A DNA stretch of 64,000 nucleotides from Nostoc sp. NIES-4103 (GTDB lineage Bacteria; Cyanobacteriota; Cyanobacteriia; Cyanobacteriales; Nostocaceae): positions 1,171,247 through 1,235,246 of the forward strand of contig NZ_AP018288.1 in NCBI RefSeq assembly GCF_002368335.1, written 5' to 3'. The position numbers were made by a program, and so were the translations under genes. Each line of letters starts with the position of its first letter. Position 1 is the first letter of the stretch. Positions 43,587-52,516 of the stretch are shown piece by piece. The notes under the pieces are model-generated. The model ran no database searches, was not told where the DNA came from, and saw nothing but the letters and a program-made list of their open reading frames with translations.

Positions 43587-44054
43587 TTACTTAATATGGT
43601 GTTCCGTCTGATAAATAAACTTTCTAGATATGCCATCAGGGCTGGCTTCTGTGGTCAAATCTGGATGTTCGGGATAAATCGCTTGATCATTGGGGGTACG
43701 GTCTCCTACTTCTAAATAAACGGCAACCACCGATGATTGATTTATTAAATGATGCCCATTTGCTTCACCTGCGGGAAATCCTGCTGCCATTCCTGGTGTG
43801 AGAATTTCTGCTCCTGCATCTGTAACCAAGGTCAGTTCACCCTCCAAAACATAGATGAACTCATCTTGATGAGAATGCCAGTGTCTTAAAGCAGAACAGC
43901 TTCCTGGCTCTAATGTCACCAGATTGACTCCAAAATTATTTAATCCTGCAAAGTTGCCTAATCGTTGTCGTATTCGTCCTGCAACCATTGGCTTGAACTC
44001 ATCGGGGTAAGCTGTGCCTCTTTCAGTAGGCACTTGTTTAGGGTCGATAATCAT
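43587..44054 (-). CDS. Cupin-domain protein
   Basis: A 155-residue single-cupin protein. Metal ligands are visible in ALRHWHSHQDEFIYVLEGEL (H-x-H and Glu) and in the second motif with PAGEANGHHLINQSS; YLEVGDRTPND follows. Such proteins bind a metal and act as isomerases, dioxygenases or sensors. I place the start at ATG 44054 (MIIDPKQVPTERG); the frame opens 15 codons earlier. It stands between an unknown gene and DUF6918. Confidence 0.78.
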   Translation of the reverse strand: MIIDPKQVPTERGTAYPDEFKPMVAGRIRQRLGNFAGLNNFGVNLVTLEPGSCSALRHWHSHQDEFIYVLEGELTLVTDAGAEILTPGMAAGFPAGEANGHHLINQSSVVAVYLEVGDRTPNDQAIYPEHPDLTTEASPDGISRKFIYQTEHHIK

Positions 44055-44202
44055 AAAATTAGTAATATACTTACGCAAAACTACGGCTTGTAGCGACAAT
44101 TCATCAATTGCCGCTACATGAAAATCAGGGTTTTGGCTGGAAACAATTACCCCACCAGCATTTGAGGGGGCGCACGTCTGGCTGTATTCATTCCCTTGTC
44201 GC

Positions 44203-44640
44203 TTATGCCTTGGTGTAGTTATCGATTACCTTGGCAAAGTCTGGCACTGCTTCTTCTACATGTTGCTTGGCTGAACCGCGAAATTTTTCATAGGTTCCTC
44301 GTACAATTTGGCGCTTTACACTCTTGATCCTATTATCAGTAACACTCAGTAGTGCGTCCGCTGTGCGATCGCGACTGGTAATGAGATACTCAACAGGATC
44401 ACCTTTGTCTAAGCCTTCATTCCAGATCGGATCAAGCGCCGTCAAACACTGTGGTAAAATCTGCTCAACAACATAGGGGATGTAGCCGGGCTTGATTCCC
44501 TTGAGGGCAGCGAAAGCAGTTTTCAAGGCGATACCACTGATACCTGACTTTGCAGCTAGCTGCGCTTCGATCATGTTGCAGCAGTCATCAACAACCTGAG
44601 CTTTTTTGTTTGGGTTCGAGAGTCCGTCATTAAGTCCCAT
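44203..44640 (-). CDS. DUF6918-like conserved protein
   Basis: A 145-residue all-helical protein: GLNDGLSNPNKKAQVVDDCC, LKTAFAALKGIKPGYIPYVV and YLITSRDRTADALLSVTDNRI. From memory this pattern is assigned to a domain of unknown function found in cyanobacteria and actinobacteria. No catalytic residues are obvious. The 530-nt gap upstream is described separately. Confidence 0.65.
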   Translation of the reverse strand: MGLNDGLSNPNKKAQVVDDCCNMIEAQLAAKSGISGIALKTAFAALKGIKPGYIPYVVEQILPQCLTALDPIWNEGLDKGDPVEYLITSRDRTADALLSVTDNRIKSVKRQIVRGTYEKFRGSAKQHVEEAVPDFAKVIDNYTKA

Positions 44641-44821
44641 GTCACTCCTCTTTGGTGTCTTTGCACCTAATTTTCACGCTTACTACTTTCTTAGAATAAG
44701 AAATCACAATAGAAAATGGTAAGCGAATGTGCATTGAAATTGCACGTTTTGTGCTTAAGAGCGTCATATCCTTTGGTTAAAGACTGATCATCAAGACTGA
44801 AGACTGTGATCATCAGTAGAT

Positions 44822-44873
44822 AAAAAGGGAAATTACAGTTAGCTGCGGTCAGCAGCCCTGATTTCCCCTTTTT
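44822..44873. terminator. Hairpin with A/T flanks in the 530-nt gap
   Basis: Arms AAAAAGGGAAAT (44822-44833) and ATTTCCCCTTTTT (44861-44873) with an inner GCTGC/GCAGC stem form a long terminator-like hairpin, although no annotated gene ends here. A small RNA ending at 44873 on the plus strand is possible. The rest of the gap (44641-45172) is AT-rich with one HIP1 site and no gene. Confidence 0.45.
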
Positions 44874-45172
44874 GTGCTTTGGTGGTATTTTGCCAGAGGC
44901 GATCGCCTAAGAGAACACTCATCACCACAATTTTTGCTATTTGAGTTCGTAAACTTCACCTTCAAGGTTATCCTTTGATGACAAAATTTAGACCTCAATT
45001 ACACAAGCAATTGCAAACTGCTTGATTTATCAGTATTTGCAGTTTTTTCAGCAGAAATTTACCGTAAAACAATTAGAACACAGGCATTTTGGTAGAATTT
45101 GATAATTTAGTAGTAACAGTAAAACTACTTAAACTAGTGCTTAACAGTCTTGTTCATTTCAAATAAAGTATT

Positions 45173-46030
45173 ATGTCCGAGTTATTTTGTGTCTCAGGGT
45201 GCGAGAATCCTCAACGCAGCGGCGATGTAATTTTTATTCATGGTTTGGCAGGTGATGCATGGGGAACTTGGCATTACCAAGACCGACGCGATCGCAGCGA
45301 TCGTGATTTTTGGCTGACTTGGCTCCAAAACGACTTAACACACAAAGGAATTGATGTGGGAGTTTGGACTTTTGGGTACGATGCAGCACGTTTTCAATTT
45401 AGTGGTTCAGCAATGCCCAGGTTTGACCAAGCCAGCAACTTACTAGAATTTTTACAAGTAAGGGAAATTGGTGAGCGGCCAGTAGTATTCGTTACCCATA
45501 GTATGGGTGGGTTGCTAGTGAAAGAAATGCTTCGCACCGCACAAAATTTCCGAATGCAGACTCTGATCGAGGAGACTAAGGGAATTGTTTTTTTATCCAC
45601 GCCACACACAGGTTCTCATTTAGCAAAATTAATTGATCATTTCAGCATCTTGGTGCGACCTACAGTCAACGTTGAAGAATTGAAGGCGCACGTACCAGCA
45701 TTACGTAGCCTCAACGAGTGGTACCGGCAGAATGTTCAGAGTTTGGCAATTGATACCAAGGTATTTTATGAAACCCAGCCGACAGCGGGAATTTTGGTTG
45801 TGGATGAGGATAGTGCAAACCCAGGTATTGTAAATGTTAACCCAGTAGCGATCGCCAAAGACCATAATCAAATTGCCAAACCCAGTTCCAAAGAAGATTT
45901 AGTCTATCTCAGTGTCAAGCAGTTTATTGAAAAACATATAAAACCGCGACCACAACTGCCTTCTAGTGACACAATTCTTTTACAAAGACCCAATTTTGTG
46001 AAATCTGAAAACCCTCATTATCCCCTCTGA
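45173..46030 (+). CDS. Alpha/beta-hydrolase of the SERAC1/PGAP1-like esterase type
   Basis: A 285-residue serine hydrolase: VIFIHGLAGDAWGTW (oxyanion region, 19-33), nucleophile S110 in FVTHSMGGLLVKEML, STPHTGSHLA, and candidate catalytic His in AIAKDHNQIAKPSSKED. Unlike the 7647 gene, the triad looks intact. Such domains occur as effectors in bacterial conflict and STAND proteins, where they attack lipids. The C-terminus enters a hairpin that also covers the start region of the next gene; 46132-46656 and the kinase at 46653 follow, suggesting an operon. Confidence 0.82.
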   Translation: MSELFCVSGCENPQRSGDVIFIHGLAGDAWGTWHYQDRRDRSDRDFWLTWLQNDLTHKGIDVGVWTFGYDAARFQFSGSAMPRFDQASNLLEFLQVREIGERPVVFVTHSMGGLLVKEMLRTAQNFRMQTLIEETKGIVFLSTPHTGSHLAKLIDHFSILVRPTVNVEELKAHVPALRSLNEWYRQNVQSLAIDTKVFYETQPTAGILVVDEDSANPGIVNVNPVAIAKDHNQIAKPSSKEDLVYLSVKQFIEKHIKPRPQLPSSDTILLQRPNFVKSENPHYPL

Positions 46031-46059
46031 ATACCGGTGTTAAAGATTCGGAGGGGATA
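46019..46059 (+). promoter_or_regulatory. Hairpin over the hydrolase stop and downstream ribosome site
   Basis: Arms TATCCCCTCTGAA (46019-46031) and TTCGGAGGGGATA (46047-46059) pair with one wobble. The 3' arm contains GGAGGGG, the only good ribosome site before the next frame, so the structure could control or block its translation. An attenuator or transposed palindrome is also possible. Confidence 0.5.
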
Positions 46060-46131
46060 AATACTTATATTGACTTTCTCATTATTAAAATTTGCACAGA
46101 ACCTGTTGATAAACAACAGGTTAACCTTTAC

Positions 46132-46656
46132 TTGATTGCGAATTTTAATGAACAGCGGCTAAGTATAGATGGTGTTACAATTCAGTTCGGGTTAAAACGC
46201 GGACAACTGAGGCTGCGTTTGCGAAATGGAAATATACCTATTGAATCTATAGATACGTCTCAATTCCTTAATTTTGAGGTTGATTTCAAGGGAGGATCGG
46301 AGAATAATATATGTTGGGTTTTTAATTTAAAAACTAAAGAATCTCAAGTTTTAAAAGGTTTACTTAAGAAAACTAGGCTAGGAACTGTATCCAAAGGTAT
46401 ACAGCAACTAAGTCCACAGGATGTAAACATGGAAAATAACGGAGTCTGTTCTGTGGAGGCAAGTTTTGAAATGGTTTCCATTACAGATGTATTTATAACT
46501 GAGATTGAGGATGAGCAACCCTATTTCACAAAAAAGGAAATTACAGGATTACTTCAAAAGAAAAAAATGAAAACAGTCATAGGAAGAAAAATTTTTAAAG
46601 AACATTTGCAAACACTATTTGAACCTTGCATACTTCAGGCGGATTTTGATGTATGA
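46132..46656 (+). CDS. Unknown protein between hydrolase and sensor kinase
   Basis: A 174-residue beta-rich protein (IQFGLKRGQLRLRLRNGNIP; ICWVFNLKTKESQVLKGLLK; CSVEASFEMVSITDVFITEI) of no recognised family. The TTG at 46132 is uncertain: the same frame is open back to 46009 and reads GINTYIDFLIIKICTEPVDK upstream without ATG or GTG, so the true start may be a non-ATG codon near 46060 or this part may once have been joined to the hydrolase by a frameshift. The 3' end overlaps the kinase gene by ATGA, implying coupled translation. Confidence 0.6.
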   Translation: MIANFNEQRLSIDGVTIQFGLKRGQLRLRLRNGNIPIESIDTSQFLNFEVDFKGGSENNICWVFNLKTKESQVLKGLLKKTRLGTVSKGIQQLSPQDVNMENNGVCSVEASFEMVSITDVFITEIEDEQPYFTKKEITGLLQKKKMKTVIGRKIFKEHLQTLFEPCILQADFDV

Positions 46657-49600
46657 AAAACCAACTATTTTTACCAGATTTATTGCAAGAGTTAGTCCAA
46701 ACTCAAACAAACAAATTCTCTGAAATAGTGCAAATTGCTGGTCTGAACCTCACTGAAGATTTTGTAGGCGTTGACCTCAGTGGTGAAGACCTAAGCGAAG
46801 ATAATTTGAGCAAAGCAAACTTGAGTTTTGCCGATTTAAGCGAGACTAATCTAAGATGTACTAACCTCAGCGGTGCTAACCTCAGCGGTGCTAACTTAAG
46901 CGGTGCTAACTTGAGAAACGCCAACTTAAGCGGTGCTAACTTAAGCGATGCAAATCTCACTGATGCTAACCTAAGTGGTGTTGATCTTAAAGGTGCTATC
47001 CTCAGTGACGCCAACCTCAACGGTGCTAACCTCAGAAAAGCAGACTTGACTGATGCTAACCTGAAAAATGCAAATCTAACTGATGCTAATCTCAGCGAGA
47101 CTAGTTTAAACAAAACTGCTGATCTAGTTAATATAATTACTAATAAGTCTACACATGTTCAGGAATCAATCAAGAGCAAAGAGCCAAAACAAAAGGCATT
47201 TGAACCACTTTTGGAAACTGACGAAAAAATTGCCCAGGCAACTTCAGACTTGGTTGGGCTAGAAAAAATCTTAGAAGATGTTTGTAGAGAAGTTCAAGAC
47301 TTACTAGGCTTTGACTTTGTTGGCATATCATTGGTGATGCCAGAGCAAGATACTATTGAATCAGTATATGGTACTGGGATTGCAAGTAGATGGGTTGATC
47401 AAGCCAAGCATTACGTCAAGGCAGACCCAGATTTAAGAGATATCCAGGCACATATCATTAAAACTTGTGATACTGAAATTATTTCTGGTTGGGACAAGCG
47501 ATTTGATCGCTGGGTTTATGAAAGGTTTAATCATGACCGATTGACTCGTATTTTTACGCCCATTTTCTTAGTTTATGATGAGCAAGGAAAAGTAGTAGAA
47601 GATTGGTTTCAATACTATGAATGGGATGAAAATTTTGTAGCAGATAAAGGTGAAGGAAACAATCGGATTATCCGGATGAAGACACTACCTACTGCTTCTT
47701 TGCCTGAAGTTATCGGCACATTGGAAGCAGGATATGAAAATCCCAAAAAACCAATTACAGATGAACAAGCAACCTTACTAGCTCAACTGATTGGACGGCG
47801 GGCATTAGATATTCGTCGTGGTCGGTTACGTTATGTTTTAGAAACGATTGCAGAGAATGCTAAAAATATTTTTCAAGCTGACTTAACTACTTTGCATTTT
47901 TTATGGGAACCACATCAAGAACGTTACATTTATGAAGTCTTTGCAGGAGACCTCGGTAATGCAACGTTAGATAAATTTTCACCTCGCAAGAATGGATTAG
48001 GATGGCAAAGTATTTATGAAAGAAAACTCAAATATATTACATATTCATCTCCAATCACTGAAAATTTAGAAATAGATTTAAATCAGGGAGTATTGGCAAG
48101 AGGCTCTAAAACATATGCAGCCTTTCCATTACTAATTAACGATCAACATATGAGACGAGAACAAAATTTTGTTCTCGTAGGAGTGTTATATGTTCACTTT
48201 GGATATGAGCATCCATTTATTGAAGAACTAGAACGCCAAGGACAGTACTTTGCTAATCGGGCTGTTGATGCTATTTGGCATGTGATGACATATCAAAAAA
48301 TGCGTGATGAAGCACGCCAGCTATATACCCTCCAGTGTGTAACACAATCTCTTAATCAAATAGATAGTAATTTGTTAAGTCATATTGCTTGGAATACACT
48401 CAATGTTCTAGCAGCAGATGTTGTTGCTATTTACGAATATATTCAGACAGAAAAGCAATTCCTTACTCCGTCAATTATTGCCGGAAAGTTGATGCAGGAG
48501 GAGGCAATGGAATTAGATATTGATAGAGATACTGTACCATTTAGATTAATTAATGGTGAAACAAATGTCTATATTGCAGATATTGAAAATGAACCTATAT
48601 TTCAAAGTTCTTTCTTTACCCAAATAGAAAGAGTTAAATCGCTAGCAGGTATTTTGTTAAAAGTTGACAAAGATATTGTCGGAATTATGTTTATTAACTA
48701 CCGACGACCTCATATTTTCTCCAATGAAGAACAAGAAATTATTAACTCTATAGCGTCTTCAGCAGCAAGTGCAATCAAAAATCAACGATGGTTACAGACA
48801 TTAGATAGTATTGAACGGGAAATTATCACAACTTTAGATCAGGAAAAACTTTTGGAGCTAATTGTACGCAAAGCAGTGGAAAATACAGGAGCTGATATAG
48901 GAGTTATCAGTATCCTTGAACCCATTAGTCGAGAACTTGTTGCCTTGGCTAAATATCCTGCTAATGAGCCAATTGAAGCTATTTCTACACATCTCAAGAT
49001 GGGTGAAGGAATTACTGGTTGGGTTGCAATGCATCGCAAAGCCGCATTAGTCGATGATGTTGAAACAGATCATCGCTACAAACACTATTTTGCTAATAGC
49101 CGCTCAGAACTCTGTGTACCTCTTTTAGATAAAGATTGTCGTATACTTGGTGTGCTGAATGTAGAAAGCCGTCAAAGAGCAAAATTTAAGCAAAGAGACT
49201 TGCGGAGATTAGAATTACTTGCGGGCTTGGCAGTTATTGCTATTATGAATGTACAGAATGCTGAAAGAGAGAAATTCGCTACTGTTGGTGATGTATCTGG
49301 TAAGTTTTTCCATCAATTAAATAATAAAGTTAATACAGTCAAAACATTTTTACAAGAGATTTTCAGCAACCAAGATAAAAACAACATTAAGATTAGTAAA
49401 GAAAAAGGAGATACAGCTCTACTTCTGATGTATGAACTCAGCCAAAGTTTAACAGATATGAAGATAGTGCATAACGAAGAACCTCAACCTCTATGCATTC
49501 ACTCGATAATAAAAAATGTTTTGAATGAGGTAACTATCCCTTCTATTATTCGCACCGATATCAAGGTGGCGCAAAACTTACCTAAAGTGTTAGGTGGAGA

Positions 49601-49958
49601 ACGGCAATTGATTGGCATTTTCTCTCACCTCATCAAAAATGCTGTAGATGCGATGCCCAATGGGGGCACGTTGTCTATTAATGCTAGAACTGTAGAAGCA
49701 GATGATAAACTTGGGGTCGAAGTGCGAGTTTGTGATACTGGAGTAGGTATTACATTAGAAAAATTCGATGAGATTTCCCTGCTTGGGTTCACTACTAAAG
49801 GTGATCAAGGAAATACAGGTTTGAGAGTATGGCTGGCTAAACATCAAGTTGAAAGTTTGGGTGGAGTATTAAAATACGATAGTTCACCCGGTCAAGGTTC
49901 TCAGTTTACAGTTACATTAAATACTGATAAAACTTACGCACTCGTGACGAAAAACTAA
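46653..49958 (+). CDS. Pentapeptide-repeat, multi-GAF sensor histidine kinase
   Basis: A 1101-residue soluble sensor. Residues about 35-150 are pentapeptide repeats (ANLSGANLSGANLRNANLSG), a right-handed beta-helix. Four GAF-like domains follow (about 195-395, 400-545, 565-710, 725-870). The kinase core has the H-box-like GKFFHQLNNKVNTVKTF (about 887), N-box HLIKNAVDAMPNGG, G1 RVCDTGVGI, F-box LLGFTTKG and an altered G2 GNTGLRVWLAKH in place of GTGLGL. This NtrB/HPK4-like kinase has no receiver or adjacent response regulator. ATGA overlap with the preceding gene suggests one operon with the hydrolase. Confidence 0.85.
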   Translation: MKNQLFLPDLLQELVQTQTNKFSEIVQIAGLNLTEDFVGVDLSGEDLSEDNLSKANLSFADLSETNLRCTNLSGANLSGANLSGANLRNANLSGANLSDANLTDANLSGVDLKGAILSDANLNGANLRKADLTDANLKNANLTDANLSETSLNKTADLVNIITNKSTHVQESIKSKEPKQKAFEPLLETDEKIAQATSDLVGLEKILEDVCREVQDLLGFDFVGISLVMPEQDTIESVYGTGIASRWVDQAKHYVKADPDLRDIQAHIIKTCDTEIISGWDKRFDRWVYERFNHDRLTRIFTPIFLVYDEQGKVVEDWFQYYEWDENFVADKGEGNNRIIRMKTLPTASLPEVIGTLEAGYENPKKPITDEQATLLAQLIGRRALDIRRGRLRYVLETIAENAKNIFQADLTTLHFLWEPHQERYIYEVFAGDLGNATLDKFSPRKNGLGWQSIYERKLKYITYSSPITENLEIDLNQGVLARGSKTYAAFPLLINDQHMRREQNFVLVGVLYVHFGYEHPFIEELERQGQYFANRAVDAIWHVMTYQKMRDEARQLYTLQCVTQSLNQIDSNLLSHIAWNTLNVLAADVVAIYEYIQTEKQFLTPSIIAGKLMQEEAMELDIDRDTVPFRLINGETNVYIADIENEPIFQSSFFTQIERVKSLAGILLKVDKDIVGIMFINYRRPHIFSNEEQEIINSIASSAASAIKNQRWLQTLDSIEREIITTLDQEKLLELIVRKAVENTGADIGVISILEPISRELVALAKYPANEPIEAISTHLKMGEGITGWVAMHRKAALVDDVETDHRYKHYFANSRSELCVPLLDKDCRILGVLNVESRQRAKFKQRDLRRLELLAGLAVIAIMNVQNAEREKFATVGDVSGKFFHQLNNKVNTVKTFLQEIFSNQDKNNIKISKEKGDTALLLMYELSQSLTDMKIVHNEEPQPLCIHSIIKNVLNEVTIPSIIRTDIKVAQNLPKVLGGERQLIGIFSHLIKNAVDAMPNGGTLSINARTVEADDKLGVEVRVCDTGVGITLEKFDEISLLGFTTKGDQGNTGLRVWLAKHQVESLGGVLKYDSSPGQGSQFTVTLNTDKTYALVTKN

Positions 49959-49974
49959 CCTTTTGCGATTACTA

Positions 49975-50153
49975 CCCTACCCTTTTGCTGACGGAGACGC
50001 TACGCGAACGGGAACACCTTCGTTGAACGGTGAACGGGAACGCCTACCCTACCTACAAGAAGGGCTTCCGCCCAACGGCGAACGCATTGAAAGCGGGTTC
50101 TTTGAAGGAGTACGCTCGCTGCGGACGTAAAATCATAGTCTGTGCGTAAGTCC
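49975..50153. repeat. GC-rich dispersed repeat ending in a MITE terminus
   Basis: The 265-nt gap holds GACGGAGACGCTACGCGAACGG, GGCTTCCGCCCAACGGCGAACG and CGCTCGCTGCGG motifs of the GC-rich dispersed type, then a single TGCGTAAGTCC terminus (50143-50153) without a matching left end. No gene. Confidence 0.6.
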
Positions 50154-50223
50154 TTACTGAATCATAAATAATTAAATGGACATGATATAATGAGGGGTTT
50201 GTCGTTTGTAAATACAGATAGTT

Positions 50224-50706
50224 ATGAGGAAAAATACTATACCATTACTACTGTGTGGAGTGGTTGCCAGTTTTACACTACCGTCGTTGCTAGCTCAAGC
50301 ACAACAGGTGGTTTCTGATACTCAAGTAGCGGCAATGGTGGAGGCGCTGCGACAGGCTGCACCGCAAACCGGCATCCAAAACGATGGACTTTACAGTCAA
50401 TGGCAAGTCAAACCAGAAACCCTCAAAGGCTGGTCGAAATATTGCCTGAAACGAGAATTAACACCAACCCAATTTGAAAATAGCCCTGAGACAGCACGCT
50501 CTGTCATATCTTGTATTACCCGCCGTGAGTTAAATAAGCAATTTGCCGCTACTAAAAATAATGAAACTGCATCTGTGCGTGCTGTAGCTTGTTGGTGGAT
50601 GACTGGTAACTATACAGGTTGTAACAGCGGCTTCACTGCTGCTTATGTGCAAAAAGTTGTTGGTTTTTATCAACAGCAGCGTTCAAAACCAGCAGTTAGT
50701 CGTTGA
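50224..50706 (+). CDS. Exported hypothetical protein
   Basis: A 160-residue protein with a Sec signal peptide (MRKNTIPLLLCGVVASFTLP, cleavage likely after LLAQAQ near 27). The mature part has four Cys (YCLKREL, VISCITRREL, AVACWWMTGNYTGC), suitable for disulfides in the periplasm, and AVACWWMTGNYTGCNSGFT looks conserved. Family not recognised; probably a periplasmic or secreted small protein of cyanobacteria. Confidence 0.7.
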   Translation: MRKNTIPLLLCGVVASFTLPSLLAQAQQVVSDTQVAAMVEALRQAAPQTGIQNDGLYSQWQVKPETLKGWSKYCLKRELTPTQFENSPETARSVISCITRRELNKQFAATKNNETASVRAVACWWMTGNYTGCNSGFTAAYVQKVVGFYQQQRSKPAVSR

Positions 50707-50819
50707 CTTAGAGGGGAGTGAGGGAAGCAGGGGTGCTTTCGGTGCAGGGGAAGTCGATAATAACTATACCCAATGACGCAAGCGCGATTGTTCGCACTGG
50801 CTCCCCCATGCCCTGCTCT

Positions 50820-50846
50820 CATACTACTCCTTTGAGGGGTAGTATG
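50820..50846 (+). terminator. Hairpin downstream of the exported protein
   Basis: CATACTAC/GTAGTATG arms around CTTTGAGG are followed by AAATTTTGATTTTT. It is a plausible terminator about 115 nt after the stop. The remainder of the gap to 51048 is AT-rich without a gene. Confidence 0.5.
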
Positions 50847-51048
50847 AAATTTTGATTTTTACATCAGCAAAAGACTTCTATTCGTCTCTAATTTTTTGGG
50901 ACGAAAAGCGCCCAATTAAGTCTAGTATCCTAAATAATTTAAACTTGTCAGCTTTAGCATCAGCAACAGCTTGATTTTATAGTTATGACTACATGAGTTG
51001 AGCTACTTAAAAGTCAAATACACAACAAATAATAATCAGGTGATGCAA

Positions 51049-51648
51049 ATGGCTTATAGTGACTTTACCTTAAATAAATTTAAAAAGGATTTCAATATTC
51101 ATATTAATGAAGAAATAGATTTATGTGCCAACATTGAGCCTATAGAAATAAGTGAAAAACTCAAAAATACTTTAGAAGAAACTACAGAATTAGCTTTGGC
51201 AATAAATACAGAAAAAGCTCGTTCAGAAATGATTATTACACCTATTTTATTGGAAGTAAGACGTAAAGCAAATTACCAAATTAGTTTATTCTCAGGTTCA
51301 GATTTTAATGTTGATGTTGAAAAAGGATTAAATGGTTATTGTGATTTTGTGATCAGTCGCTCGAAGGAACAGTTAACAATTAATGCACCTGTAATGATTA
51401 TTATAAGGGCAAAGAATGAAAATATTAAAGGTGGATTAGGTGAATGTATGGCGGCAATGTTGGCAGCACAGATATTTAACCAGCAAGAAGGGAATGAAAT
51501 AAAAACTATTTATGGGGCGGTGACGACGGGAGATATTTGGAAATTTTTAAAGCTGGAAGGTACTAATTTGTGGGTTGATTTGAATAATTATTATATTAAA
51601 GAAGTAAATAAAATCTTAGGAATTTTATGTCAAGCAACGCCAGGTTAA
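51049..51648 (+). CDS. PD-(D/E)XK-nuclease-like protein with altered motif
   Basis: A 199-residue protein resembling cyanobacterial restriction-endonuclease-fold proteins: GLNGYCDFVISRSKEQ carries the catalytic Asp, and IIIRAKNENIKGGLGECMAA corresponds to the conserved E-x-K strand, but Glu is replaced by Arg (RAK for EAK). Together with MAAMLAAQIFNQQ and TIYGAVTTGDIWKFLKL it fits the family well. The changed residue suggests loss of cleavage. I start at ATG 51049 (AGGTG 6 nt upstream); the frame opens at TTG 50998. Confidence 0.7.
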   Translation: MAYSDFTLNKFKKDFNIHINEEIDLCANIEPIEISEKLKNTLEETTELALAINTEKARSEMIITPILLEVRRKANYQISLFSGSDFNVDVEKGLNGYCDFVISRSKEQLTINAPVMIIIRAKNENIKGGLGECMAAMLAAQIFNQQEGNEIKTIYGAVTTGDIWKFLKLEGTNLWVDLNNYYIKEVNKILGILCQATPG

Positions 51649-51749
51649 AAGCCGAATAAGCAGTTATATTTTCTGATTTGTATGATTTTGTTATTCATTC
51701 CTGTATTACTCAATAATTGTTTGCACTACCAATAAACCAATGCACTCAG

Positions 51750-52490
51750 CTAAACTTGACTTGTGCGTGACAGTTCAGTATAAGCTGTGGCTGTATCTTT
51801 CATATATTCGTATTCTTCTTTAATTTTTTTGTATTGATTATTAATAGCAAAACTCTTATTTGAAAGTAAATTTGGGTCATATTCTGCAAGTTGTCTGCCA
51901 ATCAACATTTCTCTAATTAAGCCAACATATACTTGCTGCAATTCTTCCGCTTTATCCAGCAAGTTTTCAACTTGAAATAATGCTCTTTCGTAAACTTCCT
52001 GTTGACTTGCATAAAATTCTGAGGTTGCTACTAAATCAAGCAATTCGTTGATTTTGTGCCACTGCTTTTTTAAATTTAAAATTTCTGGCTCGACAAATTG
52101 AATATGCTCTTTCATCAGTGAAGCTAGTTCTTGGGCTACTTTCAGGTTGACTCTGCCTTGAGTATTTATTTTTTCGGAAACTGGAATACGAATAGATTGA
52201 AGATTATGCCAGGAATAAATATACTCAATGCCTTCTGTTGTCAGTTTGGGAAAAACAACCCGGATTCTACGATTATCGTTAACATCAAAAAAGATACCTA
52301 AATTTCCTAAAGGCAAATTTGGGTAACGAGTTTCTGCCCCATCAACTTCCACCACCAACTTACTTCTGATTTGCTGTATCTTTTGATTGGGATATAAGAC
52401 AAACCAATATGCGCCTAGAAACATGATTAGCAGGATGATGGTGAGTACCATACTTGTGTTCTTTAGAGCCAGTTTTGTGCTTTTACCCAA
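51750..52490 (-). CDS. Membrane-anchored protein, unknown
   Basis: A 246-residue protein with one N-terminal transmembrane helix (TSMVLTIILLIMFLGAYWFV, about 12-31) and a soluble, largely coiled-coil C-terminal part (about 110-240; EILNLKKQWHKINELLDLVA). No catalytic motif is visible. It lies 26 nt downstream of another minus-strand unknown gene, so both are probably cotranscribed. Confidence 0.65.
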   Translation of the reverse strand: MGKSTKLALKNTSMVLTIILLIMFLGAYWFVLYPNQKIQQIRSKLVVEVDGAETRYPNLPLGNLGIFFDVNDNRRIRVVFPKLTTEGIEYIYSWHNLQSIRIPVSEKINTQGRVNLKVAQELASLMKEHIQFVEPEILNLKKQWHKINELLDLVATSEFYASQQEVYERALFQVENLLDKAEELQQVYVGLIREMLIGRQLAEYDPNLLSNKSFAINNQYKKIKEEYEYMKDTATAYTELSRTSQV

Positions 52491-52516
52491 TCGTTAACAG
52501 CCAACCAGCTTGAGGT

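Noticed and set aside
46703..47113. 136-codon frame antisense to the pentapeptide repeats
   Set aside because: It is the shadow of the repeat codons (LRLAPLRLA patterns) and has no independent evidence.
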